64,000 bases of DNA from Actinomadura darangshiensis (GTDB lineage: Bacteria; Actinomycetota; Actinomycetes; Streptosporangiales; Streptosporangiaceae): assembly GCF_004349235.1 (NCBI RefSeq), contig NZ_SMKY01000005.1, forward strand, positions 22,619 to 86,618, given 5' to 3'. Shown piece by piece: positions 1 to 9,343 of the stretch (position 1 is its first letter; each line of letters begins with the position of its first letter). Under the pieces are notes generated by a model. The model saw only the letters and a list, made by a program, of their open reading frames with translations. It searched no databases and was not told the DNA's origin. Position numbers and translations under genes: made by a program.

Positions 1-389
1 AGCGGCCTCCGAGCGGCACGAACGAGCGGCGCGAGCGCGGGCTGGAGATGATGCGGCAGGTCTACGGCTGGGAGATCGGGGACGCGCCCGGCGAGTTCTT
101 CGGCCTCACCGTCGACCACCTCTTCGGCGACATCTGGACGCGGCCGGGGCTGAGCCTGCGCGACCGGCGCCTCCTGCTCGTCGGCGTCCTCGCCGGCCAG
201 GGGCTCAACGACGTCCTCGACATCCAGATCCTGGCGGCGCTGGCCAACGGGGAGCTGTCGCCGGACGAGCTGCGCGAGATCGGCATCTTCCTGACCCACT
301 ACATCGGCTGGCCGCTCGGCTCGAAGCTGAGCGTGCAGATCGACACCCTGATCGCGAAACACGAGAAACGGAAGAAGAAGGGCGGATAG
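1..389 (+). CDS. carboxymuconolactone decarboxylase family protein, 5' end outside window
   Basis: The reading frame is open from base 3, and the residues before the first ATG (RRERGLEMMRQVYG) look like the conserved beginning of the AhpD/CMD fold, so the true start lies left of the window and the ATG at 48 is internal. The visible part has the CMD core: a helix with RDRRLLLVGVLAG, then the A-L-A-N-G-E-L-S-P-D-E-L-R-E turn and a GWP segment. The family includes gamma-carboxymuconolactone decarboxylase and small AhpD-like proteins. No C-x-x-C peroxidase motif is visible, so an AhpD-type peroxidase is unlikely. It ends in a lysine-rich tail. The substrate cannot be told from sequence. Confidence 0.75.
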   Translation, partial: RPPSGTNERRERGLEMMRQVYGWEIGDAPGEFFGLTVDHLFGDIWTRPGLSLRDRRLLLVGVLAGQGLNDVLDIQILAALANGELSPDELREIGIFLTHYIGWPLGSKLSVQIDTLIAKHEKRKKKGG

Positions 390-424
390 CGCAACCGGCG
401 GGCCGGTGCGAGCGTCCAAGGTCC

Positions 425-2281
425 ATGGACGGTCGTCTCCTCGCACCGGCCGCGGTGGCGCTCCTGCTGGCCGGGATCGCCGGATGCTCAGGGTCCCCAG
501 GCCGCGGCGACCGGACGGTCCCGAGCGCTCCGCCGGTACGGCTCGTCGCCTATGACGGCTGCGACAAGCTCCACGAGGAGCTCCAGCGCGCCACGGCGGA
601 CAAGGTCGGCCCGTTCGGCCTGGACGACACGCCCGCGCTTCCCGCCGACGGCATCCGGGCGCTGGGGAAGGCTCCGAGCGCCGCCAAGGCGCCCGGGGCG
701 GCACCGGAGCATTCCACCACCAACTCCCACGAGCCCGGCGCGGACGAGCCCGACCAGGTGAAGACCGACGGCCGCAGGATCGTCACGGTCGCGGACGGGC
801 GGCTCAGGGTCATCGACCCGGCCACCCGCAAGGTGACGCACACCCTCGAACTGCCGGGCGGCCACCGGTCCGGCGACGGGGAGCTGCTGCTGAGCGGCGA
901 CCGTGCGCTCGTCCTCAGCCGGAGCGCACGGATGGTGCCCTTCGACCGGCCGGCACCGGGACAGCGTCCCCTCCCGTCGCCGCAGCAGACGATGCGCCTG
1001 ACGCTGGTCGACCTCTCCGGCGCCCCGAAGGTCGCCGGGTCGATGACGTCCGGCACCGACTACCTGGACGCGCGGCAGAGCGGCTCGACGGTGCGCGTCG
1101 TCGTGCACTCCCGGCCGCGCATCTACTTCCCGGGCGGGAACGGCCGGAAGAAGTCCGTGGCGGCCAACCGGGACGCCGTCTGGGAGGCTCCGCTCGACGC
1201 CTGGCTCCCCGCCTTCCAGCTGGACGGCGGGCAGAGCTTCCGGACGCCGTGCGACCAGGTCAGCCGCCCGTCCTCGTACGCCGGTTCGTCGATGCTGACC
1301 GTGCTGACGTTCGACCTGGCGAAGGGCCTCGGCGACCCGCGGCCGGTCGCGGTGACCGCCGACGGCTCGACCGTCTACGGCAACGGGAAGAGCCTGTACG
1401 TCACGGGCACTCCCCCGCAGCTGTTCACGTGGCCGCGCAAGAAGACTCCTGAGTCGCACACGGACGTGTACAAGTTCGACGTCAGCGGCAAGGGACGCCC
1501 CCGTTATGTGGCAGCGGGCTCGGTGAAGGGCTTCTTGCTCAACCAGTACTCCATGTCGGAGCACGACGGGAACCTGCGCATGGCCACGACGACCAGCCAG
1601 GTGGAGCCGGACGACAGGTCGTCCCAGAGCTCGGTGTACGTCCTGGCGCAGCAAGGCGGAAGCCTCAAGGAGATCGGGCGGCTCGACGGGCTCGGGAAGG
1701 GCGAGCGCATCCACTCCGTGCGGTTCATCGGCCCCACCGCCTACGTCGTGACGTTCAGGCAGACCGACCCGCTGTACGTCGTCGACCTGAAGGACCCGCG
1801 CCGGCCGCGCCTCACCGGCGAGCTGAAGATCAACGGCTACTCCGCGTACCTGCACCCCACGGCCGACGGGAGACTACTCGGCGTGGGCCAGGACGCCGAC
1901 GCCTCCGGACGGACGAGCGGCCTCCAGGTCTCCCTCTTCGACGTCTCCGGCGAGCCGCGCCGGATCGGCTCCTACACGCTCCCCGGAACGACGTCCCAAG
2001 TCGAGTTCGATCCGCACGCGTTCCTGTACTGGCCGAAGACCGGCCTGACCGTCGTCCCCGTGCGGCAGCGTGACGGCGGGACGCCCGAGGCGCTCGCCCT
2101 CAAGGTCACGGGCACCGGCATCACGATGGCCGGTACCGTCCGGAACCCCAGCGAGACTCCCGGCACGGGCGTCACCCGCTCACTCGTCGTCGGCGACACC
2201 CTCTGGACGTTCTCGGACGACGGTGCCCGCGCCGTCGACGCGTCCACCCTCAAGGACGGCGACCGGCTCCCCTACGACTAG
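425..2281 (+). CDS. beta-propeller domain lipoprotein
   Basis: This 618-residue protein begins with a lipoprotein signal peptide: a hydrophobic stretch to residue 20 with lipobox I-A-G-C, lipidated Cys 21, so it should be anchored outside the membrane. After a low-complexity linker, EPDQVKTDGRRIVTV opens a beta-propeller of the kind annotated as the Beta_propel family (secreted actinobacterial and archaeal proteins), with blades such as SVRFIGPTAYVVTF, LYVVDLKDPRRPRLTGELK and GYSAYLHPTADGRLLGVG. AAGG lies just before the ATG. It is convergent with ddl; the two stops are 15 bp apart. No catalytic motif is seen; a surface binding or scaffold role is a guess. Confidence 0.8.
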   Translation: MDGRLLAPAAVALLLAGIAGCSGSPGRGDRTVPSAPPVRLVAYDGCDKLHEELQRATADKVGPFGLDDTPALPADGIRALGKAPSAAKAPGAAPEHSTTNSHEPGADEPDQVKTDGRRIVTVADGRLRVIDPATRKVTHTLELPGGHRSGDGELLLSGDRALVLSRSARMVPFDRPAPGQRPLPSPQQTMRLTLVDLSGAPKVAGSMTSGTDYLDARQSGSTVRVVVHSRPRIYFPGGNGRKKSVAANRDAVWEAPLDAWLPAFQLDGGQSFRTPCDQVSRPSSYAGSSMLTVLTFDLAKGLGDPRPVAVTADGSTVYGNGKSLYVTGTPPQLFTWPRKKTPESHTDVYKFDVSGKGRPRYVAAGSVKGFLLNQYSMSEHDGNLRMATTTSQVEPDDRSSQSSVYVLAQQGGSLKEIGRLDGLGKGERIHSVRFIGPTAYVVTFRQTDPLYVVDLKDPRRPRLTGELKINGYSAYLHPTADGRLLGVGQDADASGRTSGLQVSLFDVSGEPRRIGSYTLPGTTSQVEFDPHAFLYWPKTGLTVVPVRQRDGGTPEALALKVTGTGITMAGTVRNPSETPGTGVTRSLVVGDTLWTFSDDGARAVDASTLKDGDRLPYD

Positions 2282-2296
2282 TCAGCCGCCCGCTGG

Positions 2297-3418
2297 CTAG
2301 CGCAGCCCCGTGGAGCGCCGCAGCGCCGTCTGGATCAGCCGGTCGACCAGGGCCGGATAGTCGAGCCCCGTCGCGGCCCACATCTTCGGGAACGCCGACG
2401 TCGGCGTGCAGCCCGGCATCGTGTTGATCTCGTTGAGGATCCACCGGCCGTCGGGGGTGTGGAAGAAGTCGACCCGGGCGAGCCCCTCGCAGTCGAGCGC
2501 GTCGAACGCCTGCACGGCGATGCGGCGGACCTCCTCGATCGCGGCGGGCGGCAGGTCCGGCGGGATCGCCATCGTCGTGGCCCCGTCGAGGTACTTGGTC
2601 TCGAAATCGTAGAACGCGTGGTCGCCCGCCACCAGCACCTCGGCGGGCGGGCTCGCCTCCGCCGGGCCGTCGTCCAGGCCCTGCAGGACGCCGCACTCGA
2701 TCTCGCGGCCCTCGATGGCGGCCTCCACGATGACCTTCGGGTCGTGCTCGCGGGCCGTCTCGACCGCCGCCTCCAGATCGGCCTCGTCGGTGACGCGCGT
2801 GATGCCCATGCTCGACCCGGCGCGGGCCGGCTTGACGAACACGGGGGTGCCGGCGGCGAGGCCCAGCTCCTTGATCTCGTCGATCTTGCGCTTGCGCTCG
2901 CGCCGCCACTCCCGGTCGCCGACCAGGACGTACGGGCCGACGGGCAGGCCCTGCGCCTGCCAGACGAGCTTCATGAACCCCTTGTCCATGCCGACGGCGC
3001 TGGCCAGCACGCCGGCGCCGACGTAGCGGACGCCCGCCAGGTCGAGCAGGCCCTGGATGGTGCCGTCCTCGCCGTAGGGGCCGTGCAGCAGCGGCAGCAC
3101 CACGTCGACGTCGCCGAGCGTCGCGGGCACCTTGCCCGGCTCGATCGCCATCAGGCCGCGGTTCTCGGGATCGAACGGCAGCGCGAGGAGGCTGCCGGCG
3201 CCGGTCACCTCGGGCAGCCGGCCGTCCTCGATCGCGAGGCGCAGGTCCCCGGGCGGGAGCACCCAGCGTCCGTCGCGGGCGATGCCGATCGGCACCACCT
3301 CGTACCGGTCCCGGTCGATGGCGGCCATGACGGCGCCCGCGGTGACGCAGGAGATCGCGTGCTCGGAGCTGCGCCCGCCGAAGACCACGGCCACGCGGAT
3401 CTTAGAAACCTGGGACAT
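2297..3418 (-). CDS. ddl: D-alanine--D-alanine ligase
   Basis: This ATP-grasp ligase joins two D-alanines for the peptidoglycan pentapeptide in the cytoplasm. The 373-residue length is normal. Motifs are in the expected order: GGRSSEH (14-20), HGPYGEDGT (112-120), the ATP-binding loop KPARAGSSMG (196-205) and the metal/product site NEINTMPG (329-336). The gene follows plsC-gpsA on the same strand, an order common in actinomycetes, but a 10-bp inverted repeat separates it from gpsA, so it may have its own promoter. There is no vanH/vanX neighbour and the tyrosine-containing loop looks like housekeeping Ddl rather than a D-Ala-D-Lac ligase. Confidence 0.95.
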   Translation of the reverse strand: MSQVSKIRVAVVFGGRSSEHAISCVTAGAVMAAIDRDRYEVVPIGIARDGRWVLPPGDLRLAIEDGRLPEVTGAGSLLALPFDPENRGLMAIEPGKVPATLGDVDVVLPLLHGPYGEDGTIQGLLDLAGVRYVGAGVLASAVGMDKGFMKLVWQAQGLPVGPYVLVGDREWRRERKRKIDEIKELGLAAGTPVFVKPARAGSSMGITRVTDEADLEAAVETAREHDPKVIVEAAIEGREIECGVLQGLDDGPAEASPPAEVLVAGDHAFYDFETKYLDGATTMAIPPDLPPAAIEEVRRIAVQAFDALDCEGLARVDFFHTPDGRWILNEINTMPGCTPTSAFPKMWAATGLDYPALVDRLIQTALRRSTGLR

Positions 3419-3442
3419 GGGGTCCGAGCCTACCGGTGATCA

Positions 3443-3470
3443 GCCCGGATCGGCCACGAGCGATCCGGGC
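3443..3470 (-). terminator. inverted repeat between gpsA and ddl
   Basis: Arms GCCCGGATCG (3443-3452) and CGATCCGGGC (3461-3470) pair perfectly over 10 bp with an 8-nt loop. There is no U-run. It sits just after the gpsA stop and before the ddl start, so it may end or attenuate the plsC-gpsA transcript. Confidence 0.6.
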
Positions 3471-3489
3471 GCGGTCCGCCGCCGCGCCC

Positions 3490-4500
3490 TCACACTCCGT
3501 ACCGCTCGGGCTTCGGGGACCGCGAGATCAGCGAGATGGCCGCCTCCTTGATCGGCATGCCGCGGTGCAGCACGGCGGTCACCGCCTCGGTGATCGGCAT
3601 CTCCACGTTGTGCTTGCGGGCCAGCTCCAGCACCGCCTCCGCCGACTTGACGCCCTCCGCCGTCTGCCTGGTGACGGCGATGACCTCGTCCAGGGTCATG
3701 CCGCGGCCGAGGTTCTCGCCGAACGTCCGGTTGCGCGCGAGCGGCGAGACGCAGGACGCGACGAGGTCGCCCATCCCGGCGAGGCCCGCGAAGGTGTGCT
3801 CGTCGGCGCCGAGCGCCGCGCCCAGCCGGGTGATCTCGGCGAGCCCCCGGGTCATCAGCAGGGCCTGGGTGTTGGCGCCGAACCCCAGCCCGGCCGACAT
3901 CCCGACGCAGAGGGCGACGACGTTCTTCACCGCGCCGCCCAGCTCGCAGCCGATCACGTCGGTGGAGGTGTACACGCGGAAGTAGGAGGTCATGGTCGCC
4001 GCCTGGAGGCCGCGCGCGGCGTCCTCGTCCACGCACGCGGCGACGGCGGCGCTGGGCTCGCCGGTGGCGATCTCGCGCGCCACGTTCGGGCCGCTGAACA
4101 CCGCGACCCGCTCCTCGGGGACGTCGGCGACCTCGCGGATCACCTCCGACATGCGCCGGGTGGTGCCGAGCTCGACGCCCTTCATCAGGCTGACGAGGAC
4201 GGCCTCGCGCGGCAGCAGCGGGACCCACCCGCCGAGGTTCTCCCGGAGCGTCTGCGCCGGGACGGCCAGCGCCACGAAGTCGGCGCCGCGCAGCGCCTCC
4301 GCCGGGTCGAGCGTCGCGCGGACGCCCTCGGGGAGCGGCACGCCCGGCAGGTACTCGGTGTTCTCGTGCCGCTCGTTGATGCCCTCGACGACCTCCGAGC
4401 GGCGTCCCCATACGGTGACCTCGCCGCCGGCGTCGTCCAGCATCTTCGCGAACGTGGTGCCCCAGGACCCGGAGCCCATCACCGCGGTACGGAAGGTCAC
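3490..4500 (-). CDS. gpsA: glycerol-3-phosphate dehydrogenase [NAD(P)+]
   Basis: GpsA reduces dihydroxyacetone phosphate to sn-glycerol 3-phosphate, the backbone for phospholipids. The 336-residue protein has the N-terminal Rossmann motif GSGSWG (9-14), followed by VTVWGRR and the substrate-domain blocks GGAVKNVVAL, GLGFGANTQALLMTRGL and FAGLAGMGDLVASC. The start is taken as GTG at 4500 because it overlaps the plsC stop as GTGA, a typical coupled junction; the frame stays open upstream only because it shadows plsC. Pairing with the acyltransferase PlsC places G3P production directly before its acylation. Confidence 0.95.
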   Translation of the reverse strand: MTFRTAVMGSGSWGTTFAKMLDDAGGEVTVWGRRSEVVEGINERHENTEYLPGVPLPEGVRATLDPAEALRGADFVALAVPAQTLRENLGGWVPLLPREAVLVSLMKGVELGTTRRMSEVIREVADVPEERVAVFSGPNVAREIATGEPSAAVAACVDEDAARGLQAATMTSYFRVYTSTDVIGCELGGAVKNVVALCVGMSAGLGFGANTQALLMTRGLAEITRLGAALGADEHTFAGLAGMGDLVASCVSPLARNRTFGENLGRGMTLDEVIAVTRQTAEGVKSAEAVLELARKHNVEMPITEAVTAVLHRGMPIKEAAISLISRSPKPERYGV

Positions 4501-5306
4501 GAGTCGGCCGCCTTCGGCTCGGCGGCCTCCGGGCGGGCCGGGTCGGCCACCGCGGCGCGGCGCTCTTCGAGCACCTTGTGGTGGTCGTAGCGCTCCGCGG
4601 GCGGCTCCTGGCCGCGCAGCTCGCCGAGCAGGCCGGTGATCGCGGCCATGATGTCGTCGGTGGCGGCCCGCAGCGTGTCCCGGTCGAGCGGCCGGCCCGC
4701 GTACGCCGACAGGTCGACCGGCGGCCCGGCCATCACCCGCATCGTCTTGCGCGGCAGCGGGTGGAAGCCCTTCTTCAGGCTGCCCGCCAGCCCCTTCTGC
4801 TCGCCCTTCTTGTAGGGCATCAGCTCGTGCGGGCCCCAGCTCGCCACCGGGACGACCTTGGCGCCGGTCTGCAGCGCCATCCGCGCGACGCCGGTCTGGC
4901 CGGTCATCGGCCACAGCTCCGGGTCGCGGGTGCAGCTGCCCTCCGGGTAGAACATCAGGCACTCGCCGTCGACCAGGGCCTTCTCGGCGGCCTCAAGGGC
5001 GCGGGACGCGTCGGCGCGGTCGCGGTAGACGGGGATCTGGCCGGTGCCGCGCAGCACGGCCCGGATGAACCTCACGTCGAACAGCGTGGACTTGGCCAGG
5101 TAGACGGGGTAGCGGCCCGACTCGTAGACGAAGTGGGCGAGCGCCAAGGGGTCGGACTCGGAGATGTGGTTGGCGGCGATGATGACGCCGCCCTTCCCGG
5201 GTACGTTGCCCCGGCCGCGCCAGTCCCGTTTGAGCAGGCCGAACAGCAGCGGGCGCAGGATGACGATCGTGAGCTTCCGCCAAGCCGGCGAATACCCGTG
5301 GCTCAT
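4497..5306 (-). CDS. plsC: 1-acyl-sn-glycerol-3-phosphate acyltransferase (PlsC-like)
   Basis: This lysophospholipid acyltransferase probably makes phosphatidate from lysophosphatidate at the membrane. The 269-residue protein carries the H-x4-D catalytic block NHISESD (46-52) and the glycerophosphate-binding PEGS (121-124). The start is the ATG at 5306, preceded by AGAGAAGGGG; the frame continues upstream across the cofC promoter region, which is judged non-coding. It overlaps gpsA by 4 bp and is divergent from cofC. The exact acyl acceptor is inferred from the family. Confidence 0.9.
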   Translation of the reverse strand: MSHGYSPAWRKLTIVILRPLLFGLLKRDWRGRGNVPGKGGVIIAANHISESDPLALAHFVYESGRYPVYLAKSTLFDVRFIRAVLRGTGQIPVYRDRADASRALEAAEKALVDGECLMFYPEGSCTRDPELWPMTGQTGVARMALQTGAKVVPVASWGPHELMPYKKGEQKGLAGSLKKGFHPLPRKTMRVMAGPPVDLSAYAGRPLDRDTLRAATDDIMAAITGLLGELRGQEPPAERYDHHKVLEERRAAVADPARPEAAEPKAADS

Positions 5307-5397
5307 GCCCGTCCCCTTCTCTCTGGATCCGTCCCCGGGGAGTGAACGTGGGGTGTCCTCAAGTGTCGCGGTTGCGTGCGCATAGTGTCGAGTTGCC

Positions 5398-6075
5398 ATG
5401 TCTACACCAGCACCGTCCACGGCAGCGCGCGGCACGCCCTCGCTGCGCTGGTCGCTCGTCGTGCCCGTGAAGGTCCTCGCCAAGGCCAAGACCCGCATGT
5501 CGGCGGCGGCGGGCCCGCACCGGGAGGCGCTCGCGCTCGCCGTCGCGGCCGACACGGTCGCCGCGGCACTGCGCTGCGACCGGGTCCGCGACGTGATCGT
5601 GGTCACCGACGATCCCCTTCCGGCGGCCGAGCTGGCCGCCCTCGGCGCCCGGATCGTCCCGGACGTCCCGGACGCGGGCCTGAACCCGGCGCTCGTGCAC
5701 GGCGCCGGGCGGGGCCGCGAGCTGTCCCCGGACGCGGGGGTGGGCGCGCTCTCCGCCGACCTGCCCGCGCTGCGGCCGGACGAACTCGCCCGCGTCCTCG
5801 ACGCGGCCGGGAACGCGCCCGAGTCGTTCGTCCCGGACGCCGCAGGCATCGGCACGACCCTCTACACGGCGCGTCCCGGCGTCCCGTTCTCCCCGGCGTT
5901 CGGCGGCGACTCCCGCACCGCGCACCGCGCCCGCGGCGCCAGGGAGATCCTGCTGCCCGGCACCGACAGCGTCCGCCGCGACGTGGACACCCCCGAGGAC
6001 CTGCGCGCCGCCCTCGCCCTGGGCACCGGTCCGCGCACCGCCGAGATCGCGTCCCGGCTGCCGTCGTTGGCCTAG
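5398..6075 (+). CDS. cofC: 2-phospho-L-lactate / phosphoenolpyruvate guanylyltransferase
   Basis: CofC (FbiD) joins GTP to 2-phospholactate or phosphoenolpyruvate to make the activated donor for the side chain of the deazaflavin cofactor F420. The 225-residue protein has the nucleotidyltransferase pattern SLVVPVKVLAKAKTRM near the N-terminus, the metal-site block GALSADLPALRPDEL, and DVDTPEDLRAAL near the end. Divergence from plsC-gpsA-ddl is a common actinobacterial arrangement. The donor substrate (PEP in mycobacteria) cannot be read from the sequence. Confidence 0.9.
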   Translation: MSTPAPSTAARGTPSLRWSLVVPVKVLAKAKTRMSAAAGPHREALALAVAADTVAAALRCDRVRDVIVVTDDPLPAAELAALGARIVPDVPDAGLNPALVHGAGRGRELSPDAGVGALSADLPALRPDELARVLDAAGNAPESFVPDAAGIGTTLYTARPGVPFSPAFGGDSRTAHRARGAREILLPGTDSVRRDVDTPEDLRAALALGTGPRTAEIASRLPSLA

Positions 6076-6085
6076 AGTTCCGGTC

Positions 6086-6289
6086 ATGCAGGGGACGGTG
6101 AAGGCGTTCGACGCGGAGACGCGGACCGGCAGCGTGCTGCTCGACGACGGGACGGAGCTGCCGTTCGACGCGGAGGCGTTCGCGGCGGGCGGCCTGCGGC
6201 TGTTGCGCTTCGGCCAGCGGGTGAACCTGGCGCTGGCCGGCGACCGGGTCTCGGCGGTGACCCTGTCGACGTTCCCGCTCCCCAGCTGA
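6086..6289 (+). CDS. cold-shock-domain-like small protein
   Basis: This 67-residue protein starts MQGTVKAFDAETRTGSVLLDDG and keeps the beta-barrel outline of a cold shock domain (GTVKxF...GxGFI-like strand, then a second half ending RVNLALAGDRV). The aromatic RNP1/RNP2 residues are weaker than in classical CspA, so nucleic-acid binding is likely but not certain. It begins 10 bp after cofC and is probably co-transcribed with it. A strong hairpin follows at 6321. Confidence 0.7.
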   Translation: MQGTVKAFDAETRTGSVLLDDGTELPFDAEAFAAGGLRLLRFGQRVNLALAGDRVSAVTLSTFPLPS

Positions 6290-6320
6290 CCCCTCCGGCC
6301 GCCCCGGCCCCAGAGATGCC

Positions 6321-6360
6321 TCAGCGCCCGGAACCGTATTGGCACGGTCCCGGGCGCTGA
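6321..6360. terminator. bidirectional terminator between csp-like gene and hup
   Basis: A long hairpin: the arm TCAGCGCCCGGAACCGT (6321-6337) pairs with 6344-6360 with one mismatch and a 6-nt loop. The two flanking genes converge here (stops at 6289 and 6372), so it can end both transcripts. Confidence 0.85.
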
Positions 6361-6371
6361 CGCGGTGCGGC

Positions 6372-6650
6372 TTACTTCTTGCCGGCCACCAGGTTCTTGA
6401 AGTCGGCGCCCGCCTTGAACTTCGGCACGGACGTCGCGGGAACCTCGATGGTCTTGCCCGTTGCGGGGTTGCGGGCCGTACGGGCAGGCCGGTCGGCCTT
6501 CTCGAACGAACCGAACCCGGTGATCGCGACCTTGTCGCCCTTGGCGACGGCGGTCTGGATCGCCTCCAGGATGGCGTCGACGGCCTCGGCTGCGGCCTTC
6601 TTGCTGCCCAGCCGGTCAGAGATCGCGTCGACCAGCTCACGCTTGTTCAT
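6372..6650 (-). CDS. hup: HU family DNA-binding protein
   Basis: This 92-residue nucleoid protein binds and bends DNA. It starts MNKRELVDAISDRLG and has the family signature region GFGSFEKADRPARTARNP followed by GKTIEVPA, the beta-arm that wraps into the minor groove. It lacks the long lysine/alanine-rich tail of the second actinobacterial HU (HupS/HupB), so it is the short HupA-type form. A GGAG-like site precedes the ATG. Confidence 0.95.
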   Translation of the reverse strand: MNKRELVDAISDRLGSKKAAAEAVDAILEAIQTAVAKGDKVAITGFGSFEKADRPARTARNPATGKTIEVPATSVPKFKAGADFKNLVAGKK

Positions 6651-6808
6651 GGGTTACTCCTCTAGTTCCCCCCTTGCCCGAACGAAACTAAGGGACCCTC
6701 AGCATGGACACAATCACCTGCACGCAAGAGTTGGCGTGTCGCTGGCGTTTTTGTCGGCCTCGCCCCCGTCTCGCCGGGTGACCGGACCGGATCCGGCCAC
6801 TGCGCACG

Positions 6809-7024
6809 CTAACCGACGTCGGGCCTGTCTTGGAAATCGGCCAGGAACGCGTCCAGCCTGCGGGCGGCCAGTTCGGCGTCCCTTTTCGCCAGATCGGTGA
6901 TCGCCAGCAGGTGGCGGATGAGCCGCTGCCGGTCCTGCGCGGGGAGCGGCGCCACGGCCCGGTGAGCGTCACGCAACTGCCTCGCGAGCTGCGTCAACGC
7001 CGGATCGTCCCATTCAGCGTCCAT
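6809..7024 (-). CDS. small hypothetical protein
   Basis: A 71-residue, charged, probably all-helical protein (MDAEWDDPALTQLARQLRDAHRAV...). The start at 7024 is chosen because a strong site, AAGGAGGAG, lies 7 bp upstream; the frame extends further up to 7090 but without such a site. Arg/Ala/Leu-rich heptad-like spacing suggests a helical bundle or coiled coil. I recognise no family. It lies alone between hup and leuD on the same strand. Confidence 0.65.
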   Translation of the reverse strand: MDAEWDDPALTQLARQLRDAHRAVAPLPAQDRQRLIRHLLAITDLAKRDAELAARRLDAFLADFQDRPDVG

Positions 7025-7235
7025 GGCAGTGCTCTCCTCCTTCGGGCCTGGCGGCCCTCCATCGTCGAGCACCGCGTGCGATCGCTGCATCGCTCCGGCT
7101 CGCCTAGCGGCTCACTGCGCGATCAGGGTCTTGCTTCGCTCGACCCTGCCTTCGGACGCGATCGCGGCGATTGAGCTTGCTGCGTGGTGCGGCGATGGCT
7201 GATGTAGGTGCGTCCGTAAGCATGGTAGTCAGCGG

Positions 7236-7260
7236 CCCAGGCGGTATCGCCGCCTGGGCG
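7236..7260 (-). terminator. terminator downstream of leuD
   Basis: A perfect 10-bp stem, GCCCAGGCGG (7236-7245) with CCGCCTGGGC (7251-7260) and a 5-nt loop, lies 8 bp beyond the leuD stop codon. No U-run follows, as is usual in actinomycetes. Confidence 0.8.
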
Positions 7261-7268
7261 GCTGCGGC

Positions 7269-7856
7269 TCAGGCGGCGGTCGGGAGGAGCGGGTTGCGAG
7301 TTTTTTCGAATTCGTTGATGGCTTCGGCGTGGCGCAGGGTCAGCCCGATGTCGTCGAGGCCCTCCAGGAGCCGCCAGCGGGTGTAGTCGTCGATCTCGAA
7401 CGACGCGGCTTCGGTGCCCCAGCGGACCTCGCGCTTCTCCAGGTCGACGGTGATGTCCAGGGCCGGGTCATTCTCGACGGCGCTTTGCAATGCCTCGACC
7501 TGCTCGGCCGTAAGAATGACCGGCAGCAGTCCCATCTTGGTGGAGTTGTTACGGAAGATGTCGCCGAAGCGCGGCGCGATGACGACGCGGAACCCGTACT
7601 GCTGCAGCGCCCAGACGGCGTGCTCGCGGGACGAGCCGGTGCCGAAGTCGGGCCCGGCGACCAGGATGCCGGCGCCGTCGTACTGCGGCCGGTTCAGGAC
7701 GAAGTCCGGGTCCTCGCGCCAGGCGGAGAACAGGCCCTTGTCGAACCCGGTGCGGCTGACCTGCTTCAGCCAGACGGCCGGGATGATCTGGTCGGTGTCG
7801 ACGTTGCTGCGGCGCAGCGGCACCGCGTGCCCGGAGTAGGTGGTGAACGCTTCCAT
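7269..7856 (-). CDS. leuD: 3-isopropylmalate dehydratase small subunit
   Basis: LeuD is the swivel subunit of isopropylmalate isomerase, which turns 2-isopropylmalate into 3-isopropylmalate in leucine synthesis. The 195-residue protein has the family blocks [12 protein letters not shown] near the N-terminus, [17 protein letters not shown] in the centre and [17 protein letters not shown]. It starts 9 bp after the leuC stop and is followed by a clear terminator, so leuC-leuD form an operon. Confidence 0.97.
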   Translation of the reverse strand: MEAFTTYSGHAVPLRRSNVDTDQIIPAVWLKQVSRTGFDKGLFSAWREDPDFVLNRPQYDGAGILVAGPDFGTGSSREHAVWALQQYGFRVVIAPRFGDIFRNNSTKMGLLPVILTAEQVEALQSAVENDPALDITVDLEKREVRWGTEAASFEIDDYTRWRLLEGLDDIGLTLRHAEAINEFEKTRNPLLPTAA

Positions 7857-7865
7857 CGTGTGTCC

Positions 7866-9263
7866 TTACAGGTCGGCGGGAGCGGCCAGGCGGCCGGTGA
7901 CGGCGGTCGCGGCGGCGACGGCGGGCGACACCAGGTGGGTGCGGCCGCCGGGTCCCTGCCGGCCCTCGAAGTTGCGGTTGGACGTGGAGGCGCTGCGCTC
8001 GCCGGGGGCGAGCTTGTCGGGGTTCATCGCCAGGCACATCGAGCAGCCGGCCTCGCGCCACTCGGCGCCGGACGCGGAGATGACCGCGTCCAGGCCCTCC
8101 TCCTCGGCCTGCTTCTTGACCTTCATGGAGCCGGGCACGACCAGCATCCGGACGCCGCCCGCGACCTTGCGGCCTTCGAGGACGCCCGCGACGGCCCGCA
8201 GGTCCTCGATGCGGCCGTTGGTGCAGGAGCCCACGAAGACGGTGTCGACCGCGATCTCGCGCAGCGGCGTCCCGGCGGTGAGGCCCATGTACTCCAGGGC
8301 GCGCTCGGCGTTCTGCCGCTTGACCGGGTCGCCGATGGACGCCGGGTCCGGGACGGACCCGGCGAGCGGCAGGCCCTGGCCCGGGTTCGTCCCCCAGGTG
8401 ACGAACGGGGTCAGCTCGGCCGCGTCGATCACGACCTCCCGGTCGAAGACCGCGTCGTCGTCGGTGCGCAGCGACGTCCAGTACTCGACGGCCTCGTCCC
8501 AGTCGGCACCGGACGGCGCGTGCGGGCGACCCTTGAGGTACTCGAACGTCGTCTCGTCCGGGGCGATCATCCCGGCGCGGGCGCCGGCCTCGATGGACAT
8601 GTTGCAGACCGTCATGCGGCCCTCCATCGACAGCGACCGGACGGCCTCGCCGCGGTACTCGATGATGTGGCCCTGGCCGCCGCCGGTGCCGATCCGCGCG
8701 ATGATCGCCAGGATCAGGTCCTTGGCGGTGACGCCGCCCGGCAGCGTGCCGTTCACCGTGACGGCCATCGTCTTCGGCTGGACCTGCGGCAGCGTCTGGG
8801 TGGCGAGGACGTGCTCGACCTCGCTCGTGCCGATGCCGAACGCGAGCGCGCCGAACGCGCCGTGCGTGGAGGTGTGCGAGTCGCCGCACACGACGGTCAT
8901 GCCGGGCTGGGTCAGGCCGAGCTGCGGGCCGATGACGTGCACGATGCCCTGGCCGTCGTCGCCCATGGGGTGCAGCCTGACCCCGAAGTCGGAGCAGTTC
9001 TTGCGCAGCGTCTCGACCTGCGTGCGCGACACCGGGTCGGCGATCGGCTTGAGCAGGTCCGTGGTCGGGACGTTGTGGTCCTCCGTGGCGATCGTCAGGT
9101 CGGGCCGGCGGACCTGGCGGCCCGCCATCCGCAGCCCGTCGAACGCCTGCGGGCTCGTGACCTCGTGGACCAGGTGCAGGTCGATGTAGAGGAGGTCCGG
9201 CTCGCCCTCGGCGCGCCGTACGACGTGCGCGTCGTACACCTTCTCGGCCAGTGTTCGGCCCAT
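7866..9263 (-). CDS. leuC: 3-isopropylmalate dehydratase large subunit
   Basis: LeuC carries the [4Fe-4S] cluster of isopropylmalate isomerase. The 465-residue protein starts [15 protein letters not shown] at 9263 (preceded by AGGTGAGG); the frame continues to 9344 but that stretch reads like promoter DNA and lies over the ndgR operator region. Cluster ligands are visible in FVGSCTNGR and [12 protein letters not shown], and [12 protein letters not shown] and [17 protein letters not shown] are typical aconitase-superfamily blocks. It is divergent from ndgR. Confidence 0.97.
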   Translation of the reverse strand: MGRTLAEKVYDAHVVRRAEGEPDLLYIDLHLVHEVTSPQAFDGLRMAGRQVRRPDLTIATEDHNVPTTDLLKPIADPVSRTQVETLRKNCSDFGVRLHPMGDDGQGIVHVIGPQLGLTQPGMTVVCGDSHTSTHGAFGALAFGIGTSEVEHVLATQTLPQVQPKTMAVTVNGTLPGGVTAKDLILAIIARIGTGGGQGHIIEYRGEAVRSLSMEGRMTVCNMSIEAGARAGMIAPDETTFEYLKGRPHAPSGADWDEAVEYWTSLRTDDDAVFDREVVIDAAELTPFVTWGTNPGQGLPLAGSVPDPASIGDPVKRQNAERALEYMGLTAGTPLREIAVDTVFVGSCTNGRIEDLRAVAGVLEGRKVAGGVRMLVVPGSMKVKKQAEEEGLDAVISASGAEWREAGCSMCLAMNPDKLAPGERSASTSNRNFEGRQGPGGRTHLVSPAVAAATAVTGRLAAPADL

Positions 9264-9343
9264 CACGTTCACCTCACCTGTAATGATCGTCGTCGCCCGG
9301 TGCCGGCCACCGGTGCGCCGTGTCTCTGTCACCTCGGCTTGCA

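Noticed and set aside
488..1855. 455-codon open frame antisense to the beta-propeller lipoprotein
   Set aside because: Arg/Val/His-rich shadow of a clear coding sequence; no domain, no start context.
2297..3418. D-alanine--D-lactate ligase (Van-type resistance)
   Set aside because: No vanH or vanX neighbour and synteny with gpsA-plsC; reads as housekeeping ddl.
5307..5855. N-terminal extension of plsC across cofC
   Set aside because: The frame is open only because it shadows cofC; a good ribosome-binding site precedes ATG 5306.
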